From Bacteroidales bacterium (GTDB taxonomy: Bacteria; Bacteroidota; Bacteroidia; Bacteroidales; Tenuifilaceae): a stretch of DNA of 33,754 nt. Below the pieces are notes generated by a model. That model did no database searches. It was given only the letters and a program-made list of their open reading frames with translations, and had not been told where the DNA came from. The stretch is from the NCBI GenBank assembly GCA_003531155.1, contig DQHR01000033.1, forward strand, positions 92,266-126,019, written 5' to 3'. Position 1 is the first letter of the stretch; each line of letters begins with the position of its first letter. Position numbers and translations under genes: made by a program. Of this stretch, positions 15,807 to 24,043 are shown piece by piece.

Positions 15807-17198
15807 ATGAAAAGTGACGATTTTTTCTATGATAATGAAACCAAGTACTTTGTTTTACAGCCACAGGATAAACAACAAAGAAATAAAAAAGAGAATTATT
15901 TGAAGAGTGTGGGGTTTTATAAAGAACAGGACAAAAAGAGAAAACTCTCTGGTCGGTTTAACGCGGAACACATAAAAGATTCTCTTGCAAATGCATTACA
16001 AGTAGTTTTTGAGGTGACTGAAAATTGCAATTTAGATTGCACGTCTTGTGGCTACGGGGAGTTGTACAGCGGTAAAAATTCCAAAAGAGAAAAGAAAAAC
16101 TTACCGTTGGTTTATGCTATCAATTTTTTAGATTTCATTAATAAATTTCTTAATCAAAACCTGAATCGATCGCTCAACAAACGTATAGCAATAAGTTTTT
16201 ATGGAGGCGAACCTTTACTAAATATAGAGTTTATAAAATCCATTGTTGACTATGTGAATAAAATTAAAAATGAAAATTTTGACCCTCGGTTTGCAATGAC
16301 CACAAATGCTCTGCTTTTAAGAAAGCATATAGCTTTTCTTGCAGAAAACAATTTCAGGATATTGGTGAGCTTAGATGGCAATAAAAACAACAATTCATAT
16401 AGAATGTACCCTAATGGAAAAGAAGCATTCGATGAGATTATTGAAAATATTGATTTTGTTTACCAAAATTACCCCGAATTCTTCAGAAAAAGTGTTGATT
16501 TTAATTCCGTTATTCATAATAAGAACTCGGTGAGCGAAGCATTCAACTTTATCCTTGATAGGTATAAAAAGAACACAAAACTTTCAGAACTGAATACATC
16601 TGGAATCAACGAGGATAAAAAGCATGAATTCTGGGAGAAATATAAAAATATAAATGAGGATTTGGATCAAAGCGAGGATTATCGTTTCATTCGCGATAAA
16701 CTTTCTTTAGAAACTCCAATAGTTGGGCAAGTATCAAAATTTATCCATACATACACAAATAATGTTTATCAAAAATATATTGATTTCTTTGAGGCTCCTA
16801 ACAACACAACATATTTACCCACCGGAACATGTATTCCCTTTTCAAGAAAGATTTTTATTACAACCAAAGGGAAAATTTTACCATGTGAAAGAATCTCAGA
16901 TGAGTTTTCAACGATGGGTTACATTTCAGAAAGCACTGTTGCTATTGATTACGACAGAATAACTAGCTACATGAATAGCATCTATGATAAGCTATGGGAC
17001 ACCTATTGCAAACAATGCTTTTATGCTGATAAATGTATGCAGTGCATTTTTAACCTGGATTTGAACAAAGATAAACTTGTATGCCATGGTTATAAGCATG
17101 AAAGTAAATCAACTCAAATAATTTTTAACTATTTGAACGCTTTAAATAAAGAAAGAAAGTTTTATAAAAGACTATTAAAGGAAGTATTCTATGTATAA
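15807..17198 (+). CDS. radical SAM/SPASM peptide maturase, GG-Bacteroidales type
   Basis: 463 residues. The radical SAM cluster motif CNLDCTSC supplies C74, C78 and C81 (Cx3Cx2C), followed by FYGGEPLLN, the SAM-binding GGE block. The C-terminal SPASM domain holds C342, C360, C401, C404, C410, C413 and C426; CKQCFYADKCMQC gives the Cx2Cx5Cx2C centre, enough for two auxiliary 4Fe-4S clusters. The first 65 residues are Lys/Arg-rich and may form the leader-recognition region. It would use the 5'-deoxyadenosyl radical to modify the precursor at 15464. Its 3' end overlaps the next gene by 8 bases, indicating translational coupling. All cysteines expected for an active enzyme are present. The product of this family is not known to me. 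Confidence 0.93.
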   Translation: MKSDDFFYDNETKYFVLQPQDKQQRNKKENYLKSVGFYKEQDKKRKLSGRFNAEHIKDSLANALQVVFEVTENCNLDCTSCGYGELYSGKNSKREKKNLPLVYAINFLDFINKFLNQNLNRSLNKRIAISFYGGEPLLNIEFIKSIVDYVNKIKNENFDPRFAMTTNALLLRKHIAFLAENNFRILVSLDGNKNNNSYRMYPNGKEAFDEIIENIDFVYQNYPEFFRKSVDFNSVIHNKNSVSEAFNFILDRYKKNTKLSELNTSGINEDKKHEFWEKYKNINEDLDQSEDYRFIRDKLSLETPIVGQVSKFIHTYTNNVYQKYIDFFEAPNNTTYLPTGTCIPFSRKIFITTKGKILPCERISDEFSTMGYISESTVAIDYDRITSYMNSIYDKLWDTYCKQCFYADKCMQCIFNLDLNKDKLVCHGYKHESKSTQIIFNYLNALNKERKFYKRLLKEVFYV

Positions 17199-18327
17199 AT
17201 GGTTGTATTTAGATCCTTATGCTGAGATAACTTTTAATCATCCGAAAAAAAGGTGTCTTATCTTCAACACTCTCGACTCAAAAAAGTATTTATTTGAAGG
17301 CAAAGAGTATGAGATGATAAAAAGAATATTCGAAAATGATTATTCAATAAAAATTACTGACAACGAATTAAAAACAAATAAATTACTCATCAATAGGATT
17401 GAGAATAATTTTTTTGGCGGTGTTTATTCTTCAGATGAAAAACCATTAATTTTATATCCAATCATAAATATTCAAAGAAATCTTCGAAAATTTAAAACGA
17501 TATCTTCTCGCGATCAGGGGACAGATATTCTTGAGAACCTGCTTGAATTATCCATTCATTTTAAAGATAATAACTGCATACTTCGAATTGATAGAGTAAT
17601 TCAATTGATCAGAGATGCTGAGAATAGTTCTTTGAAGAAAATTAATATTTACATAGACTCATATTTTACACACAAAACTGAGATTGAAGAACTACTTTCA
17701 TTTCTAAAAACTGTTAGGATTAAAACCTATATCGAAATTAATGTAAAGGATTATTACTCTTTTATTAACAACTTGCCCGATATAAAATCCAATGAAGTTT
17801 TTGCTATTCAAGTAATAATTGTTGATTTTGATTTTAACGAAAAAGTTGTAGAAGAGAAAAACGTTTCCCTGAAATTTAGAATATCAAATGAGGAGGAGTA
17901 TAACTTCTTTACCAATAAGGTTTCTGAGAGCACAGATTATAGTTTCGAGGTCGATTTCACAAAGGTAAATCACTCCTTTTTATGTGAAAATTTATTTTTA
18001 AACGAAGAGGATATTCAAGATATTAAACTTACAAAGCAAAACTATGATGCAAATAAAACACTAAATAGAAATTTGTTCGGCAAACTAGTTGTTAAAAACA
18101 ATGCGGTTTTTAGCAGTGAAAATAACAGTAAAGCAATTGCGACTTTAGACAATGAAATAAATCTTAAGCAAATCATATTCGATTCGTTATGCAAATCAAA
18201 CGATTGGTTTCTCATCAGGAAAAATGTTAAGCCTTGCAAATCGTGCTTGTATAAAAATATTTGCCCGCCTATCACTGAAAACGAGATTCTACTTAAAAAA
18301 TATAACCTGTGCACAGTGTTAAACTAG
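17191..18327 (+). CDS. pseudo-radical-SAM protein, GG-Bacteroidales system partner
   Basis: 378 residues, starting inside the end of the maturase gene. There is no Cx3Cx2C cluster motif in the N-terminal half, but the protein ends with PCKSCLYKNICPP, a Cx2Cx5C piece like the SPASM centre, plus a final Cys in YNLCTVLN. The N-terminus MYKWLYLDPYAEITFN and the central segments with alternating beta/alpha (INIYIDSYFTHKTEIEELLSFL, SFEVDFTKVN) fit a TIM-barrel remnant that lost catalytic iron-sulfur binding. Such proteins are fixed partners of the GG-Bacteroidales maturases. A role as leader-binding or scaffold subunit of a heterodimer is plausible but unproven. It is Lys/Asn/Ile-rich like the two genes before it. 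Confidence 0.82.
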   Translation: MYKWLYLDPYAEITFNHPKKRCLIFNTLDSKKYLFEGKEYEMIKRIFENDYSIKITDNELKTNKLLINRIENNFFGGVYSSDEKPLILYPIINIQRNLRKFKTISSRDQGTDILENLLELSIHFKDNNCILRIDRVIQLIRDAENSSLKKINIYIDSYFTHKTEIEELLSFLKTVRIKTYIEINVKDYYSFINNLPDIKSNEVFAIQVIIVDFDFNEKVVEEKNVSLKFRISNEEEYNFFTNKVSESTDYSFEVDFTKVNHSFLCENLFLNEEDIQDIKLTKQNYDANKTLNRNLFGKLVVKNNAVFSSENNSKAIATLDNEINLKQIIFDSLCKSNDWFLIRKNVKPCKSCLYKNICPPITENEILLKKYNLCTVLN

Positions 18328-18356
18328 TTTATTCTGTTTACCTGTAATATCAGAAA

Positions 18357-18402
18357 ACAAAAAGAGTCAACTCAAAAGTTATATGAGTCGACTCCTTTTT
18401 TA
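18357..18402. terminator. terminator shared by convergent cassette and metG
   Basis: Left arm AAAAAGAGTCAACTCA (18359-18374) pairs, with one A-C mismatch and one bulged base, with the arm at 18384-18401, which ends in six T. The A-run on one side and T-run on the other let it serve both the RiPP cassette (+) and metG (-). Confidence 0.85.
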
Positions 18403-18419
18403 ATTATATGATAGTAGTG

Positions 18420-20453
18420 CTATTTCACAGTTGACCCATTCTCAACCTTTTCACCAGGTTGTACAAACCGAAGTTTACCATCAATATCCTCAGCCATTAA
18501 GAGCATCCCGTGAGATTCTATTCCCTTAATTTTTCGTGGTTCGAGGTTAACGAGTATAGAAACTTGTTTCCCAACAATCTCCTCAGGTGTAAAATGCTCG
18601 GCAATACCAGAAACCACAGTCCGTTTATCGATACCTGTATCGATTAATAGTTTCATTAACTTCTGAGTCTTTGGAACCCTTTCAGCTTCGAGAATCGTTC
18701 CAATGCGGATATCCATCTTCGAGAACTCATCGTAGGTAATATTGCCTTTCAGCGGCTCAACCTTTGCGCTAGCCTTTTCGTTAGCAACTTTTGTTGCCTG
18801 AAGTTTGGCTAACTGGGCATCAATAACATCATCCTCAATCTTATCGAATAGCAACTCAGGCTGATTTAGCTGATGTCCTATAGCAAGAATATCAGATGCT
18901 CCTGCCCTATTCCAATCGCATTCATTCAGGTTAATCATCCTCCTCAATTTCTCAGCAGAGAATGGTAAGAATGGTTGAAGCAGGATTGATAGGTTTGCTG
19001 TTATTTGTAACGAGATATTTAAAATTGTTGCAACGCGTTCTGGCTGATCTTTAAACAGCTTCCACGGTTCGGTATCGGCAAGATACTTATTGCCCAAACG
19101 GGCAAGGTTCATTGCTTCTTTCAAAGCATCGCGGAAACGGAAACCTTCAAGGTTTTGCTCAATTGCCTCTTTAATTTTTGGAATCTCTGCAAGCGTCTCC
19201 TTATCAAAATCGGTTAAAGCATTGCACGCAGGAATTTTTCCCTCAAAATACTTTTGAGTTAGCACCATTGCCCTGTTTACAAAGTTCCCAAGAATAGCAA
19301 CGAGCTCGCTGTTGTTACGCCCTTGAAAATCTTTCCAAGTGAAGTCGTTATCCTTAGTCTCTGGCATGTTAGCAGCAAGGGTGTAACGAAGCACATCCTG
19401 CTTATTTGGGAACTCAACCAAATACTCGTGTAACCAAACCGCCCAGTTACGCGATGTTGAAATCTTATCGCCCTCAAGATTTAGGAACTCATTTGCAGGA
19501 ACATTATCTGGAAGAATGTAGCTACCCTCAGCTTTTAACATAGCAGGGAATACTATACAGTGAAAGACAATATTATCCTTACCAATGAAATGAATCATAC
19601 GGGTTTCGGAATCTTTCCAGTATTTCTCCCAATCTGGAGTTAACTCTTTAGTTGCAGATATGTAACCAATAGGTGCATCAAACCATACGTATAGCACTTT
19701 GCCAGTTGCACCATCAACAGGAACGGGAACACCCCAATCCAAATCGCGGCTAACTGCACGTGGCTGTAAACCTTGGTCGAGCCAACTCTTACACTGCCCG
19801 TAAACATTGTTCTTCCACTCTTTATGATCTTCAAGAATCCACTTCTCTAAAAATTCCTGATAATTATCCAAAGGCAAAAACCAATGCTTGGTCTCCTTAA
19901 GTACAGGTTTTGAACCGCTAAGCGTAGAACTAGGGTTAATTAAATCGGTTGCGTTAAGGCTTGTTCCGCACTTCTCGCACTGGTCGCCATAGGCACGCTC
20001 GTTAGAGCAATGAGGGCAAGTTCCTGTAATGTACCTGTCAGCAAGGAATTGCCCCACCTCCTGATCGTAGTATTGTTCTGTAGTTTTTTCAATAAAGGCA
20101 CCATCATCGTATAGCTTACGGAAAAACTCAGCGGCAGTTTGGTAATGTACCTTTGACGATGTTCTTGAATAAATATCGAAGGCAATTCCAAAATCTTTAA
20201 AAGATTGTTTGATGATATCGTTATACTTATCCACCACCTGCTGTGGTGAAACACCCTCTTGACGAGCCTTGATGGTGATTGGTACACCATGCTCATCGGA
20301 CCCGCAAACCGAAATAACATCTACGCCCTTCATTCGAAGATATCTTGTATAGATATCGGAAGGAATGTACACACCAGCTAAATGCCCAATGTGAATTGGC
20401 CCATTTGCGTAAGGCAGGGCAGATGTAATTAAATAACGTTTGAAGGTCTTCAT
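18420..20453 (-). CDS. metG: methionyl-tRNA synthetase
   Basis: 677 residues, the usual length for MetRS with the fused tRNA-binding domain. Class I signatures are HIGH at 21-24 (NGPIHIGHLAG) and KISTS at 330-334. The zinc knuckle in the connective-peptide insert has C146, C149, C159 and C162. After the anticodon-binding helical domain comes an EMAP-II-like tRNA-binding domain (about 575-677; KMDIRIGTILEAERVP to GIESHGMLLMAED). The enzyme charges initiator and elongator tRNAMet. It is divergent from the LD-carboxypeptidase gene. On the minus strand an exact -7 box TATATTTG (20578-20571) and a terminator-like hairpin (20504-20478) precede the ATG, suggesting a leader of about 110 bases with possible attenuation. 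Confidence 0.98.
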   Translation of the reverse strand: MKTFKRYLITSALPYANGPIHIGHLAGVYIPSDIYTRYLRMKGVDVISVCGSDEHGVPITIKARQEGVSPQQVVDKYNDIIKQSFKDFGIAFDIYSRTSSKVHYQTAAEFFRKLYDDGAFIEKTTEQYYDQEVGQFLADRYITGTCPHCSNERAYGDQCEKCGTSLNATDLINPSSTLSGSKPVLKETKHWFLPLDNYQEFLEKWILEDHKEWKNNVYGQCKSWLDQGLQPRAVSRDLDWGVPVPVDGATGKVLYVWFDAPIGYISATKELTPDWEKYWKDSETRMIHFIGKDNIVFHCIVFPAMLKAEGSYILPDNVPANEFLNLEGDKISTSRNWAVWLHEYLVEFPNKQDVLRYTLAANMPETKDNDFTWKDFQGRNNSELVAILGNFVNRAMVLTQKYFEGKIPACNALTDFDKETLAEIPKIKEAIEQNLEGFRFRDALKEAMNLARLGNKYLADTEPWKLFKDQPERVATILNISLQITANLSILLQPFLPFSAEKLRRMINLNECDWNRAGASDILAIGHQLNQPELLFDKIEDDVIDAQLAKLQATKVANEKASAKVEPLKGNITYDEFSKMDIRIGTILEAERVPKTQKLMKLLIDTGIDKRTVVSGIAEHFTPEEIVGKQVSILVNLEPRKIKGIESHGMLLMAEDIDGKLRFVQPGEKVENGSTVK

Positions 20454-20477
20454 TTTAACACTTTATATAGTTAGACT

Positions 20478-20504
20478 AAAAAAACAAGCCCGGTAAACAG
20501 GCTC
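20478..20504 (-). terminator. terminator-like hairpin in the metG leader (possible attenuator)
   Basis: Read on the minus strand: GAGCCTG (20504-20498), loop TTTAC, CGGGCTT (20492-20486), then G and seven T (20484-20478), only 25 bases before the metG start. The stem has two G-U pairs. No minus-strand gene lies between it and the divergent gene, so it should act on metG's own leader. Confidence 0.5.
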
Positions 20505-20546
20505 ACAGTTTTATTTCCAATTAAGGTATAAATCGATGGAAATATT

Positions 20547-20578
20547 TACCTTTATGGTACAAATAGGCTACAAATATA
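20547..20578. promoter_or_regulatory. divergent promoter region for metG and the LD-carboxypeptidase
   Basis: The minus-strand -7 box TATATTTG (20578-20571) is an exact TAnnTTTG match and would serve metG. On the plus strand, TACCTTTA (20547-20554) matches at all but the last position and would serve the gene starting at 20602. Confidence 0.45.
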
Positions 20579-20601
20579 CTAACTATTTTCCTTTCAATAA
20601 A

Positions 20602-21555
20602 ATGGAAAATATCACACCATCATCACTTAAGCCGGGCGACCGTATAGGAATTATTGCCCCAGCAAGAAAAGTCACTCAGCAGGAGATTCATTCTGCTATT
20701 AAATTCCTAAACGGGAAAGGGTTCATGGTTAAAACCTCTGCACACCTTTACGCTTCTCACCACCAGTTTGCTGGTACCGAGGAGCAACGGGCAACTGATT
20801 TTATGGATATGATTGAGGATAAATCGGTAAAAGCAATTCTGTGTGCTAGGGGTGGCTATGGCTCCATTCGGTTGCTCGACTACATGAATTTCCGAAAACT
20901 TCAGCAAAACCCTAAATGGATTGTGGGGTATAGCGATATTACTGTATTCCATGGTTTGCTTAACGGGTGGTACGGAATTGAAACTATTCATGGTCCAATG
21001 CCATTCAATTTCCCTGATGACGGGCAAGGAAACGAATCGCTCGAATGCTTGATAAACGTGCTAATGGGCGAAAATCCAACCTACAATTTATCGCCAAATC
21101 CATTAAATAAAATTGGTAAAGCCGAAGGACATCTAATAGGAGGTAATCTTTCTATTCTATATAGCCTATCAGGAACCGATGCTGACGTCAACCCCCAAGG
21201 GAAGATCCTATTTATCGAAGACCTGGACGAATATCTTTATCATATCGATAGGATGATGATGAACCTTAAGTATAGCGGAAAACTGAAGAGCATTGCAGGT
21301 TTAATTGTTGGCGGAATGACCGAAATGAAAGATAATCAAGTCCCTTTTGGCTCAACAGCCCATGAAATTATTGCCAATGCAATGAATGATTATAATGTCC
21401 CAATCTGTTTTGATTTCCCAGCAGGTCACTCAGAGCGAAACCTTTCATTAATAATGGGGAGGAGAGTTAAACTTGATGTAAAAAAAGAGGGAGCAACAAT
21501 TACCTTCGAAAAACCTGCTATTGTACAATCTTTTGATAACCAAGAGGAACCGTAA
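20602..21555 (+). CDS. LD-carboxypeptidase / MccF-like serine peptidase (S66)
   Basis: 317 residues from the ATG at 20602 (MENITPSSLKPGDRIGIIAPAR). An upstream in-frame ATG at 20536 would lie in the promoter region. Family S66 marks are the nucleophile elbow CARGGYGS with S88, the Glu of LLFIEDLDEYLYHIDRM-type sequence (here LFIEDLDEYLYHIDRMM) and the His in FPAGHSERN. There is no signal peptide, consistent with cytosolic L,D-carboxypeptidases that trim the terminal D-Ala from recycled murein tetrapeptides; some relatives cleave microcin C7-like compounds. Its 3' end overlaps the convergent minus-strand gene by 38 bases. Confidence 0.9.
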   Translation: MENITPSSLKPGDRIGIIAPARKVTQQEIHSAIKFLNGKGFMVKTSAHLYASHHQFAGTEEQRATDFMDMIEDKSVKAILCARGGYGSIRLLDYMNFRKLQQNPKWIVGYSDITVFHGLLNGWYGIETIHGPMPFNFPDDGQGNESLECLINVLMGENPTYNLSPNPLNKIGKAEGHLIGGNLSILYSLSGTDADVNPQGKILFIEDLDEYLYHIDRMMMNLKYSGKLKSIAGLIVGGMTEMKDNQVPFGSTAHEIIANAMNDYNVPICFDFPAGHSERNLSLIMGRRVKLDVKKEGATITFEKPAIVQSFDNQEEP

Positions 21556-22165
21556 ATATATTGTCGTTTAGCTTAGATTCGTTAATTGCTGTAACTATAA
21601 TCTTCATTTTCTCCTTACGTAGCAAGGTTCGCTCAACGGCTAGCATAGGGAATAATCCCTTTACATCGGGAAAAGAATTAAATAAATCGATATCAGGTTT
21701 AACCTTACGAAGAATTTTATTCATCGCCAAAAAAAAATCAAAATCCCTTTCGGTTACCCAATATGCAACCTCAGTGTCTCGTGCAATGTTCTTGACCCTC
21801 ATTTGGCAACAACTTTGCCCTTCAAGAACTATTGTGTTCTCCTTATTTATTATAGCTGCATCATCGTTAGGTATCTGAATTGAACGGGATGGGCTTAACT
21901 CGTAAAAAAGTTTACGCTGTGGCGAAAGAGCAAGTACCTTTTGCGATTCAAGGTTGATAATATAGATGCTTGTAACATTTTTCTTACTATCATACTCATC
22001 AAGTCTAACCCGATTTCCACTAACCTGAATTAAAACATACGAAGTATCATATACCGTTTCCTTTTTTAGTTTGATGCTTCCCTCAAAATTATCTAACTTT
22101 GAAGAAGCCTTAACCGTCAGCGCTATAAGCGTTATGAATAATATGAAACCTAATTTTTTAAACAT
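21518..22165 (-). CDS. exported DUF4412-like protein
   Basis: 215 residues with a signal peptide (MFKKLGFILFITLIALTVKASS). The body has repeated short beta-strands, as in outer-membrane-lipoprotein carrier-like folds: FEGSIKLKKETV, YVLIQVSGNRVRLDEYD, SIYIINLESQKVLALSP, KLFYELSP. I relate it with moderate confidence to DUF4412, a periplasmic family of unknown role with a LolA-like look. The CC pair in EGQSCCQMRVKN is notable for an exported protein and might form a disulfide or bind a ligand. It is convergent with, and overlaps, the LD-carboxypeptidase gene. Confidence 0.6.
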   Translation of the reverse strand: MFKKLGFILFITLIALTVKASSKLDNFEGSIKLKKETVYDTSYVLIQVSGNRVRLDEYDSKKNVTSIYIINLESQKVLALSPQRKLFYELSPSRSIQIPNDDAAIINKENTIVLEGQSCCQMRVKNIARDTEVAYWVTERDFDFFLAMNKILRKVKPDIDLFNSFPDVKGLFPMLAVERTLLRKEKMKIIVTAINESKLNDNIFTVPLGYQKIVQ

Positions 22166-22245
22166 ATCTAGCAGTGGAAATTGACATTTTGATTGATAAA
22201 TACAGTGTTTATATCGATAAAAGCTAATTATTGTTACATAAAAAG

Positions 22246-22625
22246 ATGAAAAAAAAAATGATTCAAATCATTCAAAAGAATTAGGGAAAAAAGGTGAAGA
22301 CATTGCCGCTGATTATTTAACAAAAAACGGTTATAAAATTCTTCATAGAAACTGGCGTTTTGGACATAAAGAACTAGATATTGTAGCATTAAAAAACAGC
22401 GATTTAGTTATTATTGAAGTAAAAACCCGTTGGACAAATTACTGGGAAGAACCTAAAGAGTCCGTTCGACGAAAAAAACAGAAATTCATTATTGAATCGG
22501 CAGAGGAATATGTTCAAAAATATAATCTCGATATGGATGTACAGTTCGATATAATATCAATTGTTTTGAAAGACAAAAACCACGAGTTAGAGCATATACA
22601 GGATGCTTTTCACCCTTTATTCTAA
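22246..22625 (+). CDS. yraN: YraN family (UPF0102) nuclease-like protein, start only in frame after +1 shift in an A10 tract
   Basis: From about 22272 to the taa at 22623-22625 the frame encodes a complete YraN-like body: KELGKKGEDIAADYLTKNGY, ILHRNWRF, GHKELDIVAL and VIIEVKTRW. The last two are the E-x-D / E-x-K blocks of the PD-(D/E)XK endonuclease fold. This frame has no ATG, GTG or TTG after its upstream taa at 22239. The only ATGs nearby, at 22246 and 22258, are in another frame that ends at a tag near 22282. Between them lie ten A (22249-22258). One additional A would give MKKKNDSNHSKELGKKGE, a normal YraN start. Either transcriptional slippage restores the frame, or the run is miscounted or mutated. 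The downstream gene follows after 5 bases. Confidence 0.85.
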
Positions 22626-22630
22626 TTATT

Positions 22631-22984
22631 ATGAATATTGAAGAACTTAGAGATTACTGTTTATCTAAAAAAGGAAGTAGTGAACATTTTCCTTTCGACG
22701 AAGTTACCCTTGTCTTTAAAGTTGGTGGCAAAATGTTTGCACTAACTAACCTCGATGGAGAACCCAGGGTTAACCTTAAATGTGACCCCGAAAGAGCAAT
22801 CGAACTAAGGGAAAAATATTCATCGATAACACCAGGATATCATATGAATAAAACTTATTGGAATACAATAATGATGGATGGATTAGTATCTGATAAGTTA
22901 ATTTTTGAACTTATTGATCACTCCTATTTGCAAGTATTTAACTCGCTTCCTAAAATAAAAAGGGAGCAGATTGCAAATGGCTAA
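22631..22984 (+). CDS. MmcQ/YjbR family protein
   Basis: 117 residues, the normal length of this family. MNIEELRDYCLSKKGSSEHFPF, then LVFKVGGKMFALTNL and VNLKCDPERAIELREKYSSITPGYHMNKTYWNTI are the typical YjbR/CyaY-like fold blocks, including the PGYHMNKTYWNT signature. The family is described as double-wing DNA-binding-like, but its cellular role is not established. It begins 5 bases after yraN, so the two are likely co-transcribed. Confidence 0.9.
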   Translation: MNIEELRDYCLSKKGSSEHFPFDEVTLVFKVGGKMFALTNLDGEPRVNLKCDPERAIELREKYSSITPGYHMNKTYWNTIMMDGLVSDKLIFELIDHSYLQVFNSLPKIKREQIANG

Positions 22985-23067
22985 TTCTTTTTAAGCTATT
23001 TTTGGTACGTAACTTGTAATAGGGTTATTATCATTTCATGAAAAGATAAAAATAAAATACAAACGCC

Positions 23068-23910
23068 ATGAAACCAATTGCTTACATTTTAGTTTTCCTT
23101 TTACTCATTGGTATGGGCGCTCATGCTCAGGATACCTATAATGTTACAAGAGTAAATGGAAATGTGACCTTTGCTAAAACCGGAAAGCCTGTTAAGCCTG
23201 GTGATGTTTTAAACTCCAATGATCAGGTTAAATTCGAGAACTTTGATGCCTACGTAATCTCCATCAACCAAAAGATGGCCAGATTCATGCTAAAAATGAA
23301 TCCTCCTACAGTACCCAATGCTCCTAAAAATAAAACTTTAGTTGCAACTGTAAAGGATATTGCATTGGTTACAAAACGTAGAAGCCTTATGGCTGCGCGT
23401 TTTAATCCAAACGAAACAGAAATTACTGATCTAAAAAACTATTTTGGAACTGATAAGTTTTCAATTATTGGCGACAATGTTGATATCGCATTAAATTCGA
23501 CAAAATACCCGTTGAGTGATAATAAATTTATTGTGTTTCATTATAAAGTAAACAACAATCCTGTTTCAAAGATGCTCGGGTTTGAAAAGCAAACCATTAA
23601 AATAGAGAAAGATAAAATTCTTTCTACAAAAGCAGGGAATGTAAATGGTAATGAAGTACCTGAACTATCGGTTTACTTATATGAAAAATCGACCCGTTCG
23701 AGCGAGGAGATTACAAAGTTAACTCTTGTGTTTGTCGATAAGGAGGCTTTAAGAAATGAGTTTAAAACCATTATGCCAATCCTTAAGCGCCAAAAAATGA
23801 ATGACGATGCCATAAAGAAATATCTTATTGAGTATTATTACGATTTTTATGGGGCTACCGATTCAAAATCCATTGATAACTTTGCAAACGAAGTAGTAAA
23901 AGAACAATAA
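23068..23910 (+). CDS. secreted protein of unknown function, FecR-like N-terminal strand pattern
   Basis: 280 residues with a signal peptide (MKPIAYILVFLLLIGMGAHAQ). The start of the mature part (NVTRVNGNVTFAKTGKPVKPGDVLNSNDQVKFEN) resembles the beta-roll of FecR-type domains, where a short motif is repeated around V-x-G-x-V and G-D-x-L. The rest is Lys-rich, mixed alpha/beta, with no catalytic motif I recognise. It is probably periplasmic. A terminator follows. It might sense or bind something at the cell envelope, but no function can be assigned. Confidence 0.65.
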   Translation: MKPIAYILVFLLLIGMGAHAQDTYNVTRVNGNVTFAKTGKPVKPGDVLNSNDQVKFENFDAYVISINQKMARFMLKMNPPTVPNAPKNKTLVATVKDIALVTKRRSLMAARFNPNETEITDLKNYFGTDKFSIIGDNVDIALNSTKYPLSDNKFIVFHYKVNNNPVSKMLGFEKQTIKIEKDKILSTKAGNVNGNEVPELSVYLYEKSTRSSEEITKLTLVFVDKEALRNEFKTIMPILKRQKMNDDAIKKYLIEYYYDFYGATDSKSIDNFANEVVKEQ

Positions 23911-23928
23911 TCAACCTCCAATATATTT

Positions 23929-23973
23929 AAGCCAGAGCCCTATTTATAGATAAAATAGAGTTTTGGCTTTTTT
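23929..23973 (+). terminator. intrinsic terminator after the secreted protein gene
   Basis: A 17-base arm (23929-23945, AAGCCAGAGCCCTATTT) pairs with 23953-23969, with two G-U pairs and one mismatch, and a T-run follows at 23968-23973. Confidence 0.8.
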
Positions 23974-24043
23974 ATTCTCAAAAAGTTGTAACCGGATTAA
24001 AAGAGGTTGCGTCATATCCTCTGAACTATAAAAAATTATTATT

